From: a virus
Reading direction: 5' to 3' (one strand)
Virus record (IMG/VR): IMGVR_UViG_3300035459_000118
Location: 34,972 to 98,971 of that record
Length of the DNA: 64,000 bases
A program made the translations under genes and the position numbers. Positions 1 through 8,210 of this stretch are shown one piece after another; the first letter of the stretch is position 1, and every line of letters starts with the position of its first letter. The notes under the pieces are model-generated. The model did no database searches. It was given only the letters and a program-made list of their open reading frames with translations, and was not told the origin of the DNA.

Positions 1-1628
1 GCAAAATCAACTCAACCAACTGCGAGAAGCACTTTGAAAAAAAACCAGGACAATATGTCATCACCAGCAAGATCGACGGCGGCAGTGTAGTCTGTTACTA
101 TGGAGACACCGGAAAATTTGAAAAGGCCGTCACTCGTGGGGACGGAACAATCGGGATTGACTGCACTGCCAAAATGAAATACATTGTCCCAAAAAATATC
201 GGACTATATGACGTGGCGATTCGTGGCGAAATCACCATGACAAAAGAGATGTTCAATCTTTTCTATCCTGATGCCGCAAGCCCAAGAAACACGGCAATGG
301 GGTTGCTCTCGAAAGACAATCCTACTCCAGAAGAGCTGCTTCGTCTTTCTTTTGTCTCGTATAACATCTATGGACCGGCAGGGGACAAAGAAATCCCTCC
401 CTATCATAAGAAATCAAAAGTCATGCAAGACCTCCACGAAAACGGATTCACCATTGTTCAATATACAAAACTTTTCGACATGGACCCGAGATTTTTGGAG
501 TCCCTTAAAGGCAAGCTCAGCCCAGAATTTCCTGCGGACGGACTGGTCATCACCAACGAATTAAATAGATTTGAAGAAATTGCCTATAAATTTGTAGCTG
601 AAACAGCAGAAACAACCGTGACAAAAATCGAATGGGAGACTTCTCGCCTTGGGAATGTTATCCCTGTTATCTATTTCAATCCGGTAAAACTTTCGGGAGC
701 AACCCTGCAAAAATGCTCCGGATTCAATGCAAAATGGGTCTGCGATAATCGAATTGGTCCAGGGGTCAAGATTATTGTTCACCGCGCTGGCGAGGTAATT
801 CCGGCAATAAAATCCGTTTTCCCAGAAATCCCAGGAAGAAGGCAAACAAATAGACCATCTGAATGCCCAGACTGTTCAACCGTGTTGGAATGGGTAGGTG
901 TTAATCTTTATTGTCCGAACAAAGACTGCTCTAAAAAAGTTGTTTCAAGACTCCTTCTATGGCTTGAATACATGGCTCCAGTGGATTCGCTCGGAGAAAA
1001 CATCTTGCTTCCATTCCTGAAGGAAATACGATGGACTTCCATTAAGGATATTTACAGTCAACGAAAATGGAATGATTTCATCGATAAATTTATCGCCGGA
1101 CATACGATGCACGCTTGCGAACTCCTATGGAAAATGCACGACAAACTCTACCAGGAATCGGTTGATCCAGGAAAATTCTTTGCAGCTTTTGGCCTGCCAA
1201 GTGTTGGAGGGACAATATCAAAAAAGATATCCGAAGAAATTGGGCTTGACCGGTATTTTGAGTATGGTCCCGATACAGCAATGAACCTCGGCAGAATCAC
1301 AAAACCGGCATTGAAATCCCTATATGAAAATTTCAGTTACATGAAAGAAATATACCAACAAATCAAATCCGCGCAAGGCTTTATCAAGAAAGAAAAAAGC
1401 GATGGTATCAAAGTTGCCATTACAGGGAAATTGTCAAAGCCAAGAAAAGATCTCATTTCGGAATTTGCAACCCATGAAATCGAGGTTGTTGATTCAGTTT
1501 CAAAAGGAGTTGCCTATCTCATTACCGACAACCCAAATTCAGGGTCAAGCAAAAATACCTCGGCACAAAAGCTGGGGGTACAAGTAGTTTCTGAAACAGA
1601 ATTCAGGGTTATTGTTAAAATGACGTAA
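1..1628 (+). CDS. ligA: NAD-dependent DNA ligase (5' end outside window)
   Basis: This is the C-terminal ~540 residues of an NAD-dependent DNA ligase, which seals nicks during phage replication. The reading frame is open from base 3. The adenylation motif KIDGG has its catalytic lysine codon at 69-71, and TRGDGT of the nucleotidyltransferase domain follows. After this come an OB-fold segment (GPGVKIIVHRAGEVIP), a four-cysteine zinc finger (CPDC then CPNKDC, about 860-930), a helix-hairpin-helix region, and a C-terminal BRCT domain from about 1400 to the stop. Having zinc finger and BRCT makes it a full bacterial-type LigA rather than an ATP ligase as in T4. The NAD-binding Ia domain must lie upstream of the window. 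Confidence 0.93.
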   Translation, partial: KINSTNCEKHFEKKPGQYVITSKIDGGSVVCYYGDTGKFEKAVTRGDGTIGIDCTAKMKYIVPKNIGLYDVAIRGEITMTKEMFNLFYPDAASPRNTAMGLLSKDNPTPEELLRLSFVSYNIYGPAGDKEIPPYHKKSKVMQDLHENGFTIVQYTKLFDMDPRFLESLKGKLSPEFPADGLVITNELNRFEEIAYKFVAETAETTVTKIEWETSRLGNVIPVIYFNPVKLSGATLQKCSGFNAKWVCDNRIGPGVKIIVHRAGEVIPAIKSVFPEIPGRRQTNRPSECPDCSTVLEWVGVNLYCPNKDCSKKVVSRLLLWLEYMAPVDSLGENILLPFLKEIRWTSIKDIYSQRKWNDFIDKFIAGHTMHACELLWKMHDKLYQESVDPGKFFAAFGLPSVGGTISKKISEEIGLDRYFEYGPDTAMNLGRITKPALKSLYENFSYMKEIYQQIKSAQGFIKKEKSDGIKVAITGKLSKPRKDLISEFATHEIEVVDSVSKGVAYLITDNPNSGSSKNTSAQKLGVQVVSETEFRVIVKMT

Positions 1629-1710
1629 CCCATTCTAATCATTAAGAAATAAAAATAAAATTTTTAGAAGCGTCACTTTTCCGCTTATATAAACGAAGGG
1701 AATAAAAAGG

Positions 1711-1874
1711 TTGACCGAGGCGGCCTCCCTCAGAAAGAAAAACACAAGAAATGCGAAGATCCTTTATGTATGGGCTTGAGGTCATCGTCTTTTTAGATGG
1801 CCTCGGCCTCGGAAACTGAGTCCTTCGTCGCTTGTGTTTTGCTTCGATGGCTTTGAGTCCATACATAAAGGATT
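1711..1874 (+). ncRNA. Candidate structured RNA region 1 between ligase and initiator genes
   Basis: This stretch holds no convincing gene. A perfect 15-bp inverted repeat (1759-1773 with 1859-1873) encloses ~85 nt, and its inner flanks (1774-1787 with 1845-1858) continue pairing imperfectly, including another 5 perfect pairs at CGATG. Competing complementarity joins the GAGGC/GCCTC blocks near 1716-1725 and 1801-1812, and CACAAG near 1743 with CTTGTG near 1831. The alternative pairings suggest a switching or pseudoknotted RNA rather than a simple terminator. I do not recognise a known RNA family. Confidence 0.4.
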
Positions 1875-1890
1875 TTTTATTTTATGACAT

Positions 1891-2001
1891 AAAGAGATCC
1901 AAAATTATTGGCCCAAAACCAATAATAAGTTTGGCCGGAACCCAAATTTATTCTATCCCCTCGATCATCCCTTATGATCACTTTAGGTTTTGGATCTCTT
2001 T
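1891..2001 (+). ncRNA. Candidate multi-helix leader RNA (region 2)
   Basis: A perfect 14-bp outer stem (1891-1904 with 1988-2001) closes a ~110-nt element. Inside are three short hairpins: 1905-1911 with 1919-1925 (7 bp), 1930-1934 with 1942-1946 (5 bp) and 1963-1968 with 1974-1979 (6 bp). The first begins directly after the outer stem, which gives a four-way-junction-like layout. The element ends 9 nt before the Shine-Dalgarno site of the 2024 gene, so it is placed to act as a 5' leader controlling that gene. A riboswitch or autoregulatory binding site is possible but not shown. Confidence 0.42.
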
Positions 2002-2023
2002 CTTTTCTCCTGGAGGTTTCTCA

Positions 2024-3571
2024 ATGATTCAGTCTCCCCAACTAGAAGCAAGATATCGCGATGCAGAATTACGATCAAGAAACCAATTTACCCCTTCAAA
2101 TATAACCATCCCAATAGAAGCAGCAATTAATCCTTTCCTGTCAAATACAGAAAAACTACTTTTTGGATGGATTGCAAACACAGCAGCATCAAGCTGGGGA
2201 TGCCAAGATACAAACGAACGTCTTGCAGAAAAAATGGGAAAATGCCCTCAAACAATTACTAATTGCATCTCAAAACTAAAACAATTTCAATATATCGATA
2301 CAATAGACAAAAGAGAAGGATATGATCATTCCTCAAGGACTATATTGGTTGACCTTTCATACCCGCAAAGATATATGGAGGCAAAAGTATTTTATTACGA
2401 CAATTATGGGAGTATAAATCTTAAGGAATTAAACGAGAAACTCAAACCAATAATCGAAGCATGTCGACAAAATCAGGGTATAAGAAAATTTATATACTGG
2501 CATAATCAGGGTATAAAAAACTTTATACCAAATAATAGTATTAGTACAAGTATAGTAATGAAACCATTTACAGATAATAAAAAGAAATTATCTGTAAATA
2601 GGTTTCATATCCGTCCTACGGACGTGTCTGTCTCATCAACTGAAAATCTTCCTCCTGGGGATATTCAACTTGATCTTCCATTAGAACAACCAAAACTCCC
2701 AGTAAGCAGATTCAATCGTCCAGCAAAGCTAACTCCCAAACCAGTCACTTCTCCCACCGTCAAGCAAGCCAGCGTTGCGATGGATAAGATGTTCTGCCAG
2801 ATGGCTAAAGATGAACGCGCCGCCCGTCGAGAAAAGAAAAAGCAAACTCCATTTCAAAGTATCCCCCAAGAAATCCGCATCATGATGGAATCCTGGAAAA
2901 GTCTGGGGTTCAAGATCCCAAATCCAGAAACGGCGCCAAATACTTACAACAAAGCCATTCGTGCCCTGAAGAAGATTCAAACCGGAACCCTTATCCCCGG
3001 AGAAGAAAGAAAATTCAACCCTGACGACATAAACAATGCAATGCTTAAATTCTCACAGATTGTGTTTGACCCGGATTATGGACCCAAACAACCAGTAAAA
3101 GACCAGCTTGCCAAGATGAGCCTGGAGGGTTTTTTATTCAACGCGTATGGTAGAAACATCCGATCTTGGTTCCTCAAGTGTCACGAGGAGGAATTAAAGA
3201 AAAAGTCAGAGATGATTGAGGATAAGTGCCCAGAGGTCACTAACCGACTCAAGGGCTATTACGAGAGATATCCCTTGGCTGGAATGAAGAAGCGATTCAC
3301 AGAGTCCGAAGAGAACAAGTTCCGCTTTGCGACGGCACGCATTGTCGAGTTTTATGACAAGAAGAAACACCGAATGAGCGGTATCACAAGGGGATACCAC
3401 GAGATTGCCGATCTGCTCTGCGAGGCTATTAGAAAGCAATATGGTGATAAGGTCACGAACATTCATCCAGGATCATTTGCATCATCATTTGCATTCTCTT
3501 GCCTGATAAAGCTCATGAATGAGCAGGGCTACTTCACCGATTATCAGGCAACAAATGTTGATGGGTATTGA
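2024..3571 (+). CDS. Winged-helix replication initiator / helicase-loader-like protein
   Basis: This 515-residue protein probably starts replication or loads the helicase. I chose ATG 2024 because GGAGG lies just upstream at 2012-2016; the frame is open further upstream but there it overlaps the structured leader. Residues about 35-100 form a winged helix-turn-helix of the RepA/DnaD-initiator kind (NERLAEKMGKCPQTITN). A basic, proline-rich linker follows, then a long helical C-terminal half of unknown fold. The gene directly precedes the DnaB helicase gene, as initiator or loader genes often do. Its coding sequence contains direct repeats and a large inverted repeat that could be an origin. 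The role is inferred from the fold and the neighbour. Confidence 0.55.
   Translation: MIQSPQLEARYRDAELRSRNQFTPSNITIPIEAAINPFLSNTEKLLFGWIANTAASSWGCQDTNERLAEKMGKCPQTITNCISKLKQFQYIDTIDKREGYDHSSRTILVDLSYPQRYMEAKVFYYDNYGSINLKELNEKLKPIIEACRQNQGIRKFIYWHNQGIKNFIPNNSISTSIVMKPFTDNKKKLSVNRFHIRPTDVSVSSTENLPPGDIQLDLPLEQPKLPVSRFNRPAKLTPKPVTSPTVKQASVAMDKMFCQMAKDERAARREKKKQTPFQSIPQEIRIMMESWKSLGFKIPNPETAPNTYNKAIRALKKIQTGTLIPGEERKFNPDDINNAMLKFSQIVFDPDYGPKQPVKDQLAKMSLEGFLFNAYGRNIRSWFLKCHEEELKKKSEMIEDKCPEVTNRLKGYYERYPLAGMKKRFTESEENKFRFATARIVEFYDKKKHRMSGITRGYHEIADLLCEAIRKQYGDKVTNIHPGSFASSFAFSCLIKLMNEQGYFTDYQATNVDGY
2471..2529 (+). repeat. Pair of ~26-bp direct repeats (iteron-like) inside the initiator gene
   Basis: Two copies begin AATCAGGGTATAA, at 2471 and 2504, 33 bp apart in phase. 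They encode the repeated peptide NQGI(R/K)(K/N)FI. Spacing at three helical turns is typical of initiator-binding iterons, as in the ori carried inside the lambda O gene. Whether they bind this protein is inference. Confidence 0.45.
2558..2608 (+). repeat. Large inverted repeat in the initiator gene, candidate origin hairpin
   Basis: The left arm is 2558-2578 and the right arm 2587-2608. They pair over 21 bp with a single bulged A (2600), around an 8-nt A-rich loop. The sequence is AT-rich and lies just downstream of the iteron-like repeats. A second small palindrome (CGTCC/GGACG) follows at about 2613. It is too strong to be expected by chance inside a coding sequence. Confidence 0.5.
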
Positions 3572-3576
3572 AATTT

Positions 3577-3597
3577 TTCATTAAAGCCCGGTATAAT
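3577..3597 (+). promoter_or_regulatory. Phage promoter element, copy 1 (upstream of helicase gene)
   Basis: TTCATTAAA, then GCCCGG, then TATAAT. This is one of six copies with identical spacing. The TATAAT looks like a -10 box. The upstream element sits only 6 nt away, so it is not a standard -35 box. The helicase start is 33 nt downstream. Confidence 0.6.
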
Positions 3598-3630
3598 AAA
3601 CCCAGAAGGAACAATCCAGAAAGGAAATAA

Positions 3631-5202
3631 ATGTCATTATTAAAGCGCAGGGTGGTCGATGTCTCCGCCGAGGAGGATATGTTAACGGGGATGATCGTCA
3701 GTGATACTTTTTGTCGCGATGTAGCAAAGTTGGTCAGTCCATACACTATAGAAACACCATACATCGCACGAATTATCAAATGGTGCCAAGAATATTATTA
3801 CAAGCATAAAGAAGCTCCTGGGATGCTCATCCAGAACATCTTCAATGCTGAAAAGGATAAGATTGATCCAGCCGAACAAGAAGCTATTTCAGGCATCCTC
3901 GTCAAATTGTCCGAACAATATGCCACTTCAGAAATTAACGTCGATTACTTCAAGGATCGTGCAATGGAGCTTATTCGTTCCAGGGCACAAAAATATGCAG
4001 CAACACAAATCCTCTCTCTTAATGAGATTGGCAAAACAAAAGAAGCAGAAATTATCTTCAAGGAATATCACACAATATCAATAGAAACTTCTGGCTGGGA
4101 AGACCCATTCAATCCTGCCGTTATTCGAAATCACTTTGTTGATGAGCAACTCCGCAAAAGCTATCTTTTCCAACTAAAAGGGGAAGTAGGGAAATTTATT
4201 GGCCCTTTTGAACGCAACTGGTTAGTAGCATTCATGGCTCCAGTCAAAAGAGGTAAAACATTTTGGCTTATAGAATTGGCACTGCAAGCAGTCTTTATGG
4301 GGAGGAGGGTCATTTTCATCTCACTTGAAATGAACCTGGAAAGAGTAAGAAGAAGGTTTTACAAACGGTTGACCTCAATGGTCAACGAAACCCTTGATTA
4401 TATTTTCCCTGTATTTGATTGCTTAAAAAATCAGGACAATACTTGTAATAAAAAAGAGAGAGCAATTGATATGAGATTGCTTGATTCAGAAGGTAAAAAA
4501 CCAATCTACACTAGAGAGCTAAAATACAAAGCATGTGAAGCTTGCCGAGGAACAAAAGATTTTATCCCAGCTACTTGGTTCACAACCAACAAAGTCGAAA
4601 AGATGAAAACCCAGAAAGCAATAAAACTACTCGATGCTCAAGCCAAACATTTTGGTTACAATACGAATTTTGGGAGCAACATCAGGACTCTTGCTTATCC
4701 GGCATTTTCTGCCAATCTTAGCCGGGTAAAAAGGGATATAATGAATCTGGTTGAATCCGGACATTTTATTCCAGATGTTATCGTAATCGATTATGCTGAC
4801 ATTCTTGCTCCAGAGGATTCCAGGATTATTGGTCGAGAACGAATAGATCAAACCTGGAAATCCTTGAAAGGAATAAGCGATGAAATGCATTGCATGGTTG
4901 CAACAGCCAGTCAATCAAACCGTGGTTCTTTTGAAAAAAAGAACGTGGTTCAGACTGATGCGTCTGAAGATATCCGTAAACTTGCTAATAGCGATTTATT
5001 TTTAGCAATAAATCAGACCCCACAAGAAAAGAAAGACAGCATAACAAGAATCTCAAGAATCGCTTGTCGCGATGAAAATTTTGATCAGTACGAGGGGGCA
5101 ATCGTGTTGCAACAACTTGCCCTTGGTCAAATTTGCCTTGATAGTTATATGGATAGGCCTACTACGGTATCGCAAATTTCTTATGAAGATTTTTTTGTAT
5201 AA
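3631..5202 (+). CDS. dnaB: DnaB-family replicative DNA helicase with zinc-type insertion
   Basis: A 523-residue RecA-fold helicase that unwinds DNA ahead of the polymerase. The N-terminal helical domain (about 1-150) resembles the DnaB primase-interaction domain. The ATPase core has an atypical Walker A, APVKRGKT (about residues 203-210, lacking the usual first glycine), Walker B (VIVIDYAD, about 383-390) and the sensor region ATASQSNRGS. Between the first strands lies an unusual insertion, about residues 264-310, with a CEAC pair plus earlier cysteines that may bind zinc. A promoter element and GAAAGGAA ribosome site precede it. An 8-bp hairpin (5185-5192 with 5201-5208) spans its stop codon. 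Confidence 0.88.
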   Translation: MSLLKRRVVDVSAEEDMLTGMIVSDTFCRDVAKLVSPYTIETPYIARIIKWCQEYYYKHKEAPGMLIQNIFNAEKDKIDPAEQEAISGILVKLSEQYATSEINVDYFKDRAMELIRSRAQKYAATQILSLNEIGKTKEAEIIFKEYHTISIETSGWEDPFNPAVIRNHFVDEQLRKSYLFQLKGEVGKFIGPFERNWLVAFMAPVKRGKTFWLIELALQAVFMGRRVIFISLEMNLERVRRRFYKRLTSMVNETLDYIFPVFDCLKNQDNTCNKKERAIDMRLLDSEGKKPIYTRELKYKACEACRGTKDFIPATWFTTNKVEKMKTQKAIKLLDAQAKHFGYNTNFGSNIRTLAYPAFSANLSRVKRDIMNLVESGHFIPDVIVIDYADILAPEDSRIIGRERIDQTWKSLKGISDEMHCMVATASQSNRGSFEKKNVVQTDASEDIRKLANSDLFLAINQTPQEKKDSITRISRIACRDENFDQYEGAIVLQQLALGQICLDSYMDRPTTVSQISYEDFFV

Positions 5203-5213
5203 ATCTTCAACAA

Positions 5214-5234
5214 TTCATTAAAGAGGGGTATAAT
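5214..5234 (+). promoter_or_regulatory. Phage promoter element, copy 2
   Basis: TTCATTAAA, then GAGGGG, then TATAAT, with the same 6-nt spacing as the other copies. It lies 67 nt upstream of the 5302 gene, in the short gap after the helicase gene. Confidence 0.6.
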
Positions 5235-5301
5235 CATAATACAGAGGATTGGGAGTTACCCAAAATAAAAAATAGAAGAACAAAATGAAAGGAGAAAGAA
5301 G

Positions 5302-5898
5302 ATGGAAAAGGCAAGATTGATCGAGGGAGTTACCACACTGAACGCAGCGGAGTACGAAGTCGATGGGAAGAAACTGCCCATCATTACCGAAAAGATCAAG
5401 TACGTCGCCGTCAAGCTGGAAAAGATCGAAGCGGCATTCAAAGCGGCATGTGAAGGCGTCGCCGGCAAACCCCAGGAGGAATTCGTTCCTCAGCTCGTCG
5501 TCGACGTGTACAATGAATTGGTCGAACCCGCTGCTGCATCTGCCGAGGCCGAAGCAGCTGCTGCCGCCACTACCGAGACAACCGCAACAGAGGCTGCCGG
5601 AACCAAAGCCGAGGAAAAGAAGGCAGACACCAAGGCAGATGCCAAGAAAAAGGCTCCCCCGGCTCGGGCAAAGGATGCCTTCGGCAACGCCATCGGTTCC
5701 ATGACCGGTGAAATCGCTGCTGCCCTGGTCACCGGAGCGAAAAAGGAAGACATCGTCAAAACCCTGATGACCAAATTCGGCCGGACCCAGGAAAAAGCAG
5801 AGGCGTACCTCAAGGGATGCCTCAAGTCGTGGAAGGAACGAGGATTCCAGATCACGGTAAAAGACGAAGTCTACACCATGGCTCTCCCCAAGAAATAA
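5302..5898 (+). CDS. Abundant-type hypothetical protein with Ala/Lys-rich linker
   Basis: A 198-residue protein I do not recognise. Residues 1-75 form a mixed domain, residues about 76-125 are a low-complexity stretch of Ala, Glu, Thr and Lys (a flexible linker), and residues about 126-198 form a second, helical domain (SMTGEIAAALVTGAKKED, then FGRTQEKAEAYLKGCLKSW) that could bind nucleic acid. The ribosome site AAAGGAG and its own promoter element suggest strong expression. It is richer in GC than its neighbours and uses the preferred codons of the GC-rich genes. It stands between the helicase and clamp genes, so a replication-associated role is possible but unproven. Confidence 0.75.
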   Translation: MEKARLIEGVTTLNAAEYEVDGKKLPIITEKIKYVAVKLEKIEAAFKAACEGVAGKPQEEFVPQLVVDVYNELVEPAAASAEAEAAAAATTETTATEAAGTKAEEKKADTKADAKKKAPPARAKDAFGNAIGSMTGEIAAALVTGAKKEDIVKTLMTKFGRTQEKAEAYLKGCLKSWKERGFQITVKDEVYTMALPKK

Positions 5899-5928
5899 CA
5901 TCACGGGGGACTGGGTTTTTCTATCAAC

Positions 5929-5961
5929 TTTCCGGGTCGGGAACCTTCTCCGACCCGGAAA
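5929..5961 (+). other. 12-bp perfect stem-loop upstream of the clamp gene
   Basis: Positions 5929-5940 pair perfectly with 5950-5961 around a 9-nt loop. No run of T follows on the plus strand, so it is not a canonical intrinsic terminator. It may end transcripts weakly, protect the 3' end of the upstream mRNA, or be part of the clamp leader together with the 5981-6011 motif. Confidence 0.5.
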
Positions 5962-5980
5962 AGATAATTCCACTCAGGGG

Positions 5981-6011
5981 AAATCTGCCCTGTTCAACAG
6001 TGTAAAGCAAC
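5981..6011 (+). promoter_or_regulatory. 31-nt conserved leader motif, copy 1 (before sliding clamp)
   Basis: The core is CCTGTTCAAC, three variable bases, then GTAAAGCAAC. It matches 35503-35533 at 27 of 31 positions. Both copies end about 40-45 nt upstream of a start codon and both follow a small hairpin. It could be an RNA control element or an activator site. Confidence 0.5.
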
Positions 6012-6050
6012 CTACAACTCAATAAGAGAAAGAAAGGAGGAATACCACCA

Positions 6051-6800
6051 TTGAAAACCGAAGGGGCAACTATCTCTCACCTTCTGAAGAAGGTTTACCT
6101 CGGCGGGATCGTGGAAGAAGCGATCGTAGACTTTGGAGCCAACACAGTCCAGGCTGTCGATCCGACCAATTCCGTTTTTCTTAAGGTGTCAGAAAAACCT
6201 TCGGGGGACGGCATCGGCAGGGTTGGGATTGGAAGCCCAACCCTTTCCATGATCATCAAGCATTTTGATGCAATCAAAGGCGAGATTGCCATCACCCACG
6301 AAAACAATCGCCTGGTCGTAGGGGCAAAAGGTCGAGGAGAGGTAAGGTACCTCACCGTCAAAGAAGAATTCGTAGCCAGTGCTGTCGCTGAGGACAACAT
6401 TGGCGCACTCGTTGACCCCTGCATACTCACAGCCACATTGCCGGCACAGTCCTGCTCCGATTTCATGGCCTACATGGCTTTGGTAAAAACCAAGTCTGCC
6501 AAGTTCCGCTATTCCCAAAAAACCAAGACCGTTCATATCGAAAGTGGGCTGGAAAGCGAACACCAGTTTAATGTCCCGGTCGGAGCGGCAGAATTACTGA
6601 CCGATGATAAACCCGAAGACTTCTCTGTTATGGTTTACGGCAGCCATATTGACCAGATCTTCGGTGTTCTGGAATGGTCGGAAAAAGAAAAACCAGCCAT
6701 CCTCATGGCTCCGAACCATCCCTTGCTCATCGTTCAGAATGACGAAAACATTTGGGCTTGCCTCCCGTTGACGGAGTCGGCCGAAGAACAACAATCGTAA
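6051..6800 (+). CDS. Sliding clamp (gp45/PCNA-like), TTG start
   Basis: A 249-residue protein predicted to be the DNA polymerase processivity clamp. It starts with TTG at 6051 behind a strong AAAGGAGG at 6033-6040. The sequence is the alternating beta-strand and short-helix pattern of a clamp, with length close to T4 gp45 (228 aa). Similarity is too weak to name motifs, so the call rests mainly on its position directly before both clamp-loader genes. The non-ATG start and the conserved leader motif suggest controlled translation. Confidence 0.6.
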   Translation: MKTEGATISHLLKKVYLGGIVEEAIVDFGANTVQAVDPTNSVFLKVSEKPSGDGIGRVGIGSPTLSMIIKHFDAIKGEIAITHENNRLVVGAKGRGEVRYLTVKEEFVASAVAEDNIGALVDPCILTATLPAQSCSDFMAYMALVKTKSAKFRYSQKTKTVHIESGLESEHQFNVPVGAAELLTDDKPEDFSVMVYGSHIDQIFGVLEWSEKEKPAILMAPNHPLLIVQNDENIWACLPLTESAEEQQS

Positions 6801-6823
6801 GGAAACCGGCAGGAGCTGAGCGT

Positions 6824-7768
6824 ATGCAATCGAATCTCTCGCAGTTTATCTGGTACGAAAAACACCGCCCATCAATGCTGGACGAAATGACTCTTCCCGT
6901 CCAGTATCGTCGCGCTTTCGAAGGTTACCTGAAAGAAGGGAATCTTCCGCACTTGTTGTTTCATGGTCCCCAGGGTAGCGGGAAAACCACGTTGGCCTTC
7001 GTTCTCATGAACAACATCGACTGCGTGCGGATGATTTTGAACGCTTCGTCGAGCGACCGTGGCGTTGAAACCATGCGAGGAAAAGTGAAGCAATTTGCCT
7101 CAAGCCGAACAGTTGACGGCTCTCTGAAAATCGTGTTTTTTGACGAGAGCGACGGTCTGACTCCTCAGGCACAAGAGGCGCTGCGAAACACTATCGAAAC
7201 ATATGCCCAGACCTGCCGGTTTATTTTCACCTGTAACGAGATCGACCGTATCATTGGTCCACTTCAATCTCGTTTTACCATTTTTGAATTCTCGGCGTTT
7301 CCACTTGATCAGGTTATTCAACAAGCTGAAAAGATCTTGGTCAAGGAACGCATCGAATATGATATAGAAAGCGTCAAAAAAATTGTCAACCAGCATTATC
7401 CAGATGTAAGAGCAATAATTAATAATCTCCAGTTATGTTCATCTGGAGGCGATTTAAATCCCGAAACAGTTTCCAAAACAACCGTTGACCCGGCGTTGTT
7501 GCTTGATTGCATTGCCAACGGGGAAGTTGCAAAGATACGGAAAATGCTCGTTGGGATGTCAAACTTCGTATTCGTCTACCGTTACCTGTTTGATACTCTA
7601 TTGATGTGTGACGACCTCACACAAGAGCAAAAGATAGAAATAACCCACGCCTTGGCCGAAGGGCTTTACCGTGACGCGCTGGTTGCCAATCGGGAAATCA
7701 ATTTCATCGACTGTGTTATAAACATTATGGGGATTATTAAATGCCCCACCATTTCATTTTTGGGATGA
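6824..7768 (+). CDS. Clamp loader ATPase subunit (gp44/RFC-small-like)
   Basis: A 314-residue AAA+ ATPase that opens and loads the sliding clamp. It begins WYEKHRPSMLDEM, typical of RFC small subunits. Walker A is GPQGSGKT (residues 48-55), Walker B is IVFFDESDGL, and the arginine-finger SRC-type motif appears as SRF. ATG 6824 follows AGGAG at 6811-6815, which excludes an in-frame upstream start inside the clamp gene. It follows the clamp gene by 23 nt and is followed after 4 nt by the small loader subunit. Confidence 0.92.
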   Translation: MQSNLSQFIWYEKHRPSMLDEMTLPVQYRRAFEGYLKEGNLPHLLFHGPQGSGKTTLAFVLMNNIDCVRMILNASSSDRGVETMRGKVKQFASSRTVDGSLKIVFFDESDGLTPQAQEALRNTIETYAQTCRFIFTCNEIDRIIGPLQSRFTIFEFSAFPLDQVIQQAEKILVKERIEYDIESVKKIVNQHYPDVRAIINNLQLCSSGGDLNPETVSKTTVDPALLLDCIANGEVAKIRKMLVGMSNFVFVYRYLFDTLLMCDDLTQEQKIEITHALAEGLYRDALVANREINFIDCVINIMGIIKCPTISFLG

Positions 7769-7772
7769 ACAA

Positions 7773-8210
7773 ATGCCCCTTGACCTTTTTGGTTTCATAG
7801 AAAATTTGTTTTCTAAAAAGCAATTCATAGATTCCAGGGAGCCGTATAAAGAGACCTATATGGCGATAAAGTTTTTGTCGCTATATCCCGGGACATTTAT
7901 AATTGCTGCCGTTGCCAACCGGCTTTCCTCAAAGATACCGGCTTGGGCAACTAATGTCTTTTTATTCAACACGATCAAGAAACAAAGGCCTCCTCATTTT
8001 CAGTATCCAAAGGCAGAAGAGAAAGAAAAACAGAAATGGCCCAAAGAAGCCATTCAAAAAATATGTAACAAGTTTTGTTGTTCCGAAGAACATGCTATAC
8101 AAATTTTGCAAATTTTATCAATGAAGGATCATCAAATTCTTGAATCTCTTGGCATAGGGCCAGAAGGAGAAAAGAAAAGTGGCAACAAAAAGAATCGAAG
8201 AGTTCCTTAG
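7773..8210 (+). CDS. Clamp loader small subunit (gp62-like, phage clamp loader A)
   Basis: A 145-residue all-helical protein that completes the clamp-loader pentamer, as gp62 does with gp44 in T4. The signature of this phage family is visible: a segment SLYPGTFIIAAVANRL, then FLFNTIKKQRPP, a lysine-tryptophan before a helical pair, and a late SEEHAIQILQILS repeat. It follows the ATPase subunit with a 4-nt gap. No strong ribosome site is visible, so translational coupling is likely. Confidence 0.72.
   Translation: MPLDLFGFIENLFSKKQFIDSREPYKETYMAIKFLSLYPGTFIIAAVANRLSSKIPAWATNVFLFNTIKKQRPPHFQYPKAEEKEKQKWPKEAIQKICNKFCCSEEHAIQILQILSMKDHQILESLGIGPEGEKKSGNKKNRRVP

Noticed and set aside
1832-2023. 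In-frame N-terminal extension of the initiator protein
   Set aside because: It would translate through both arms of the structured leader and has no ribosome site. ATG 2024 has a well-placed GGAGG.
5929-5961. Intrinsic terminator after the 5302 gene
   Set aside because: The 12-bp stem is strong but lacks a following T-run on the plus strand, so it was recorded only as a stem-loop of unknown role.
5218-5973. A 251-codon minus-strand frame opposite the 5302 gene
   Set aside because: It results from the GC-rich, low-complexity linker on the other strand, covers a promoter element, and runs against the operon.
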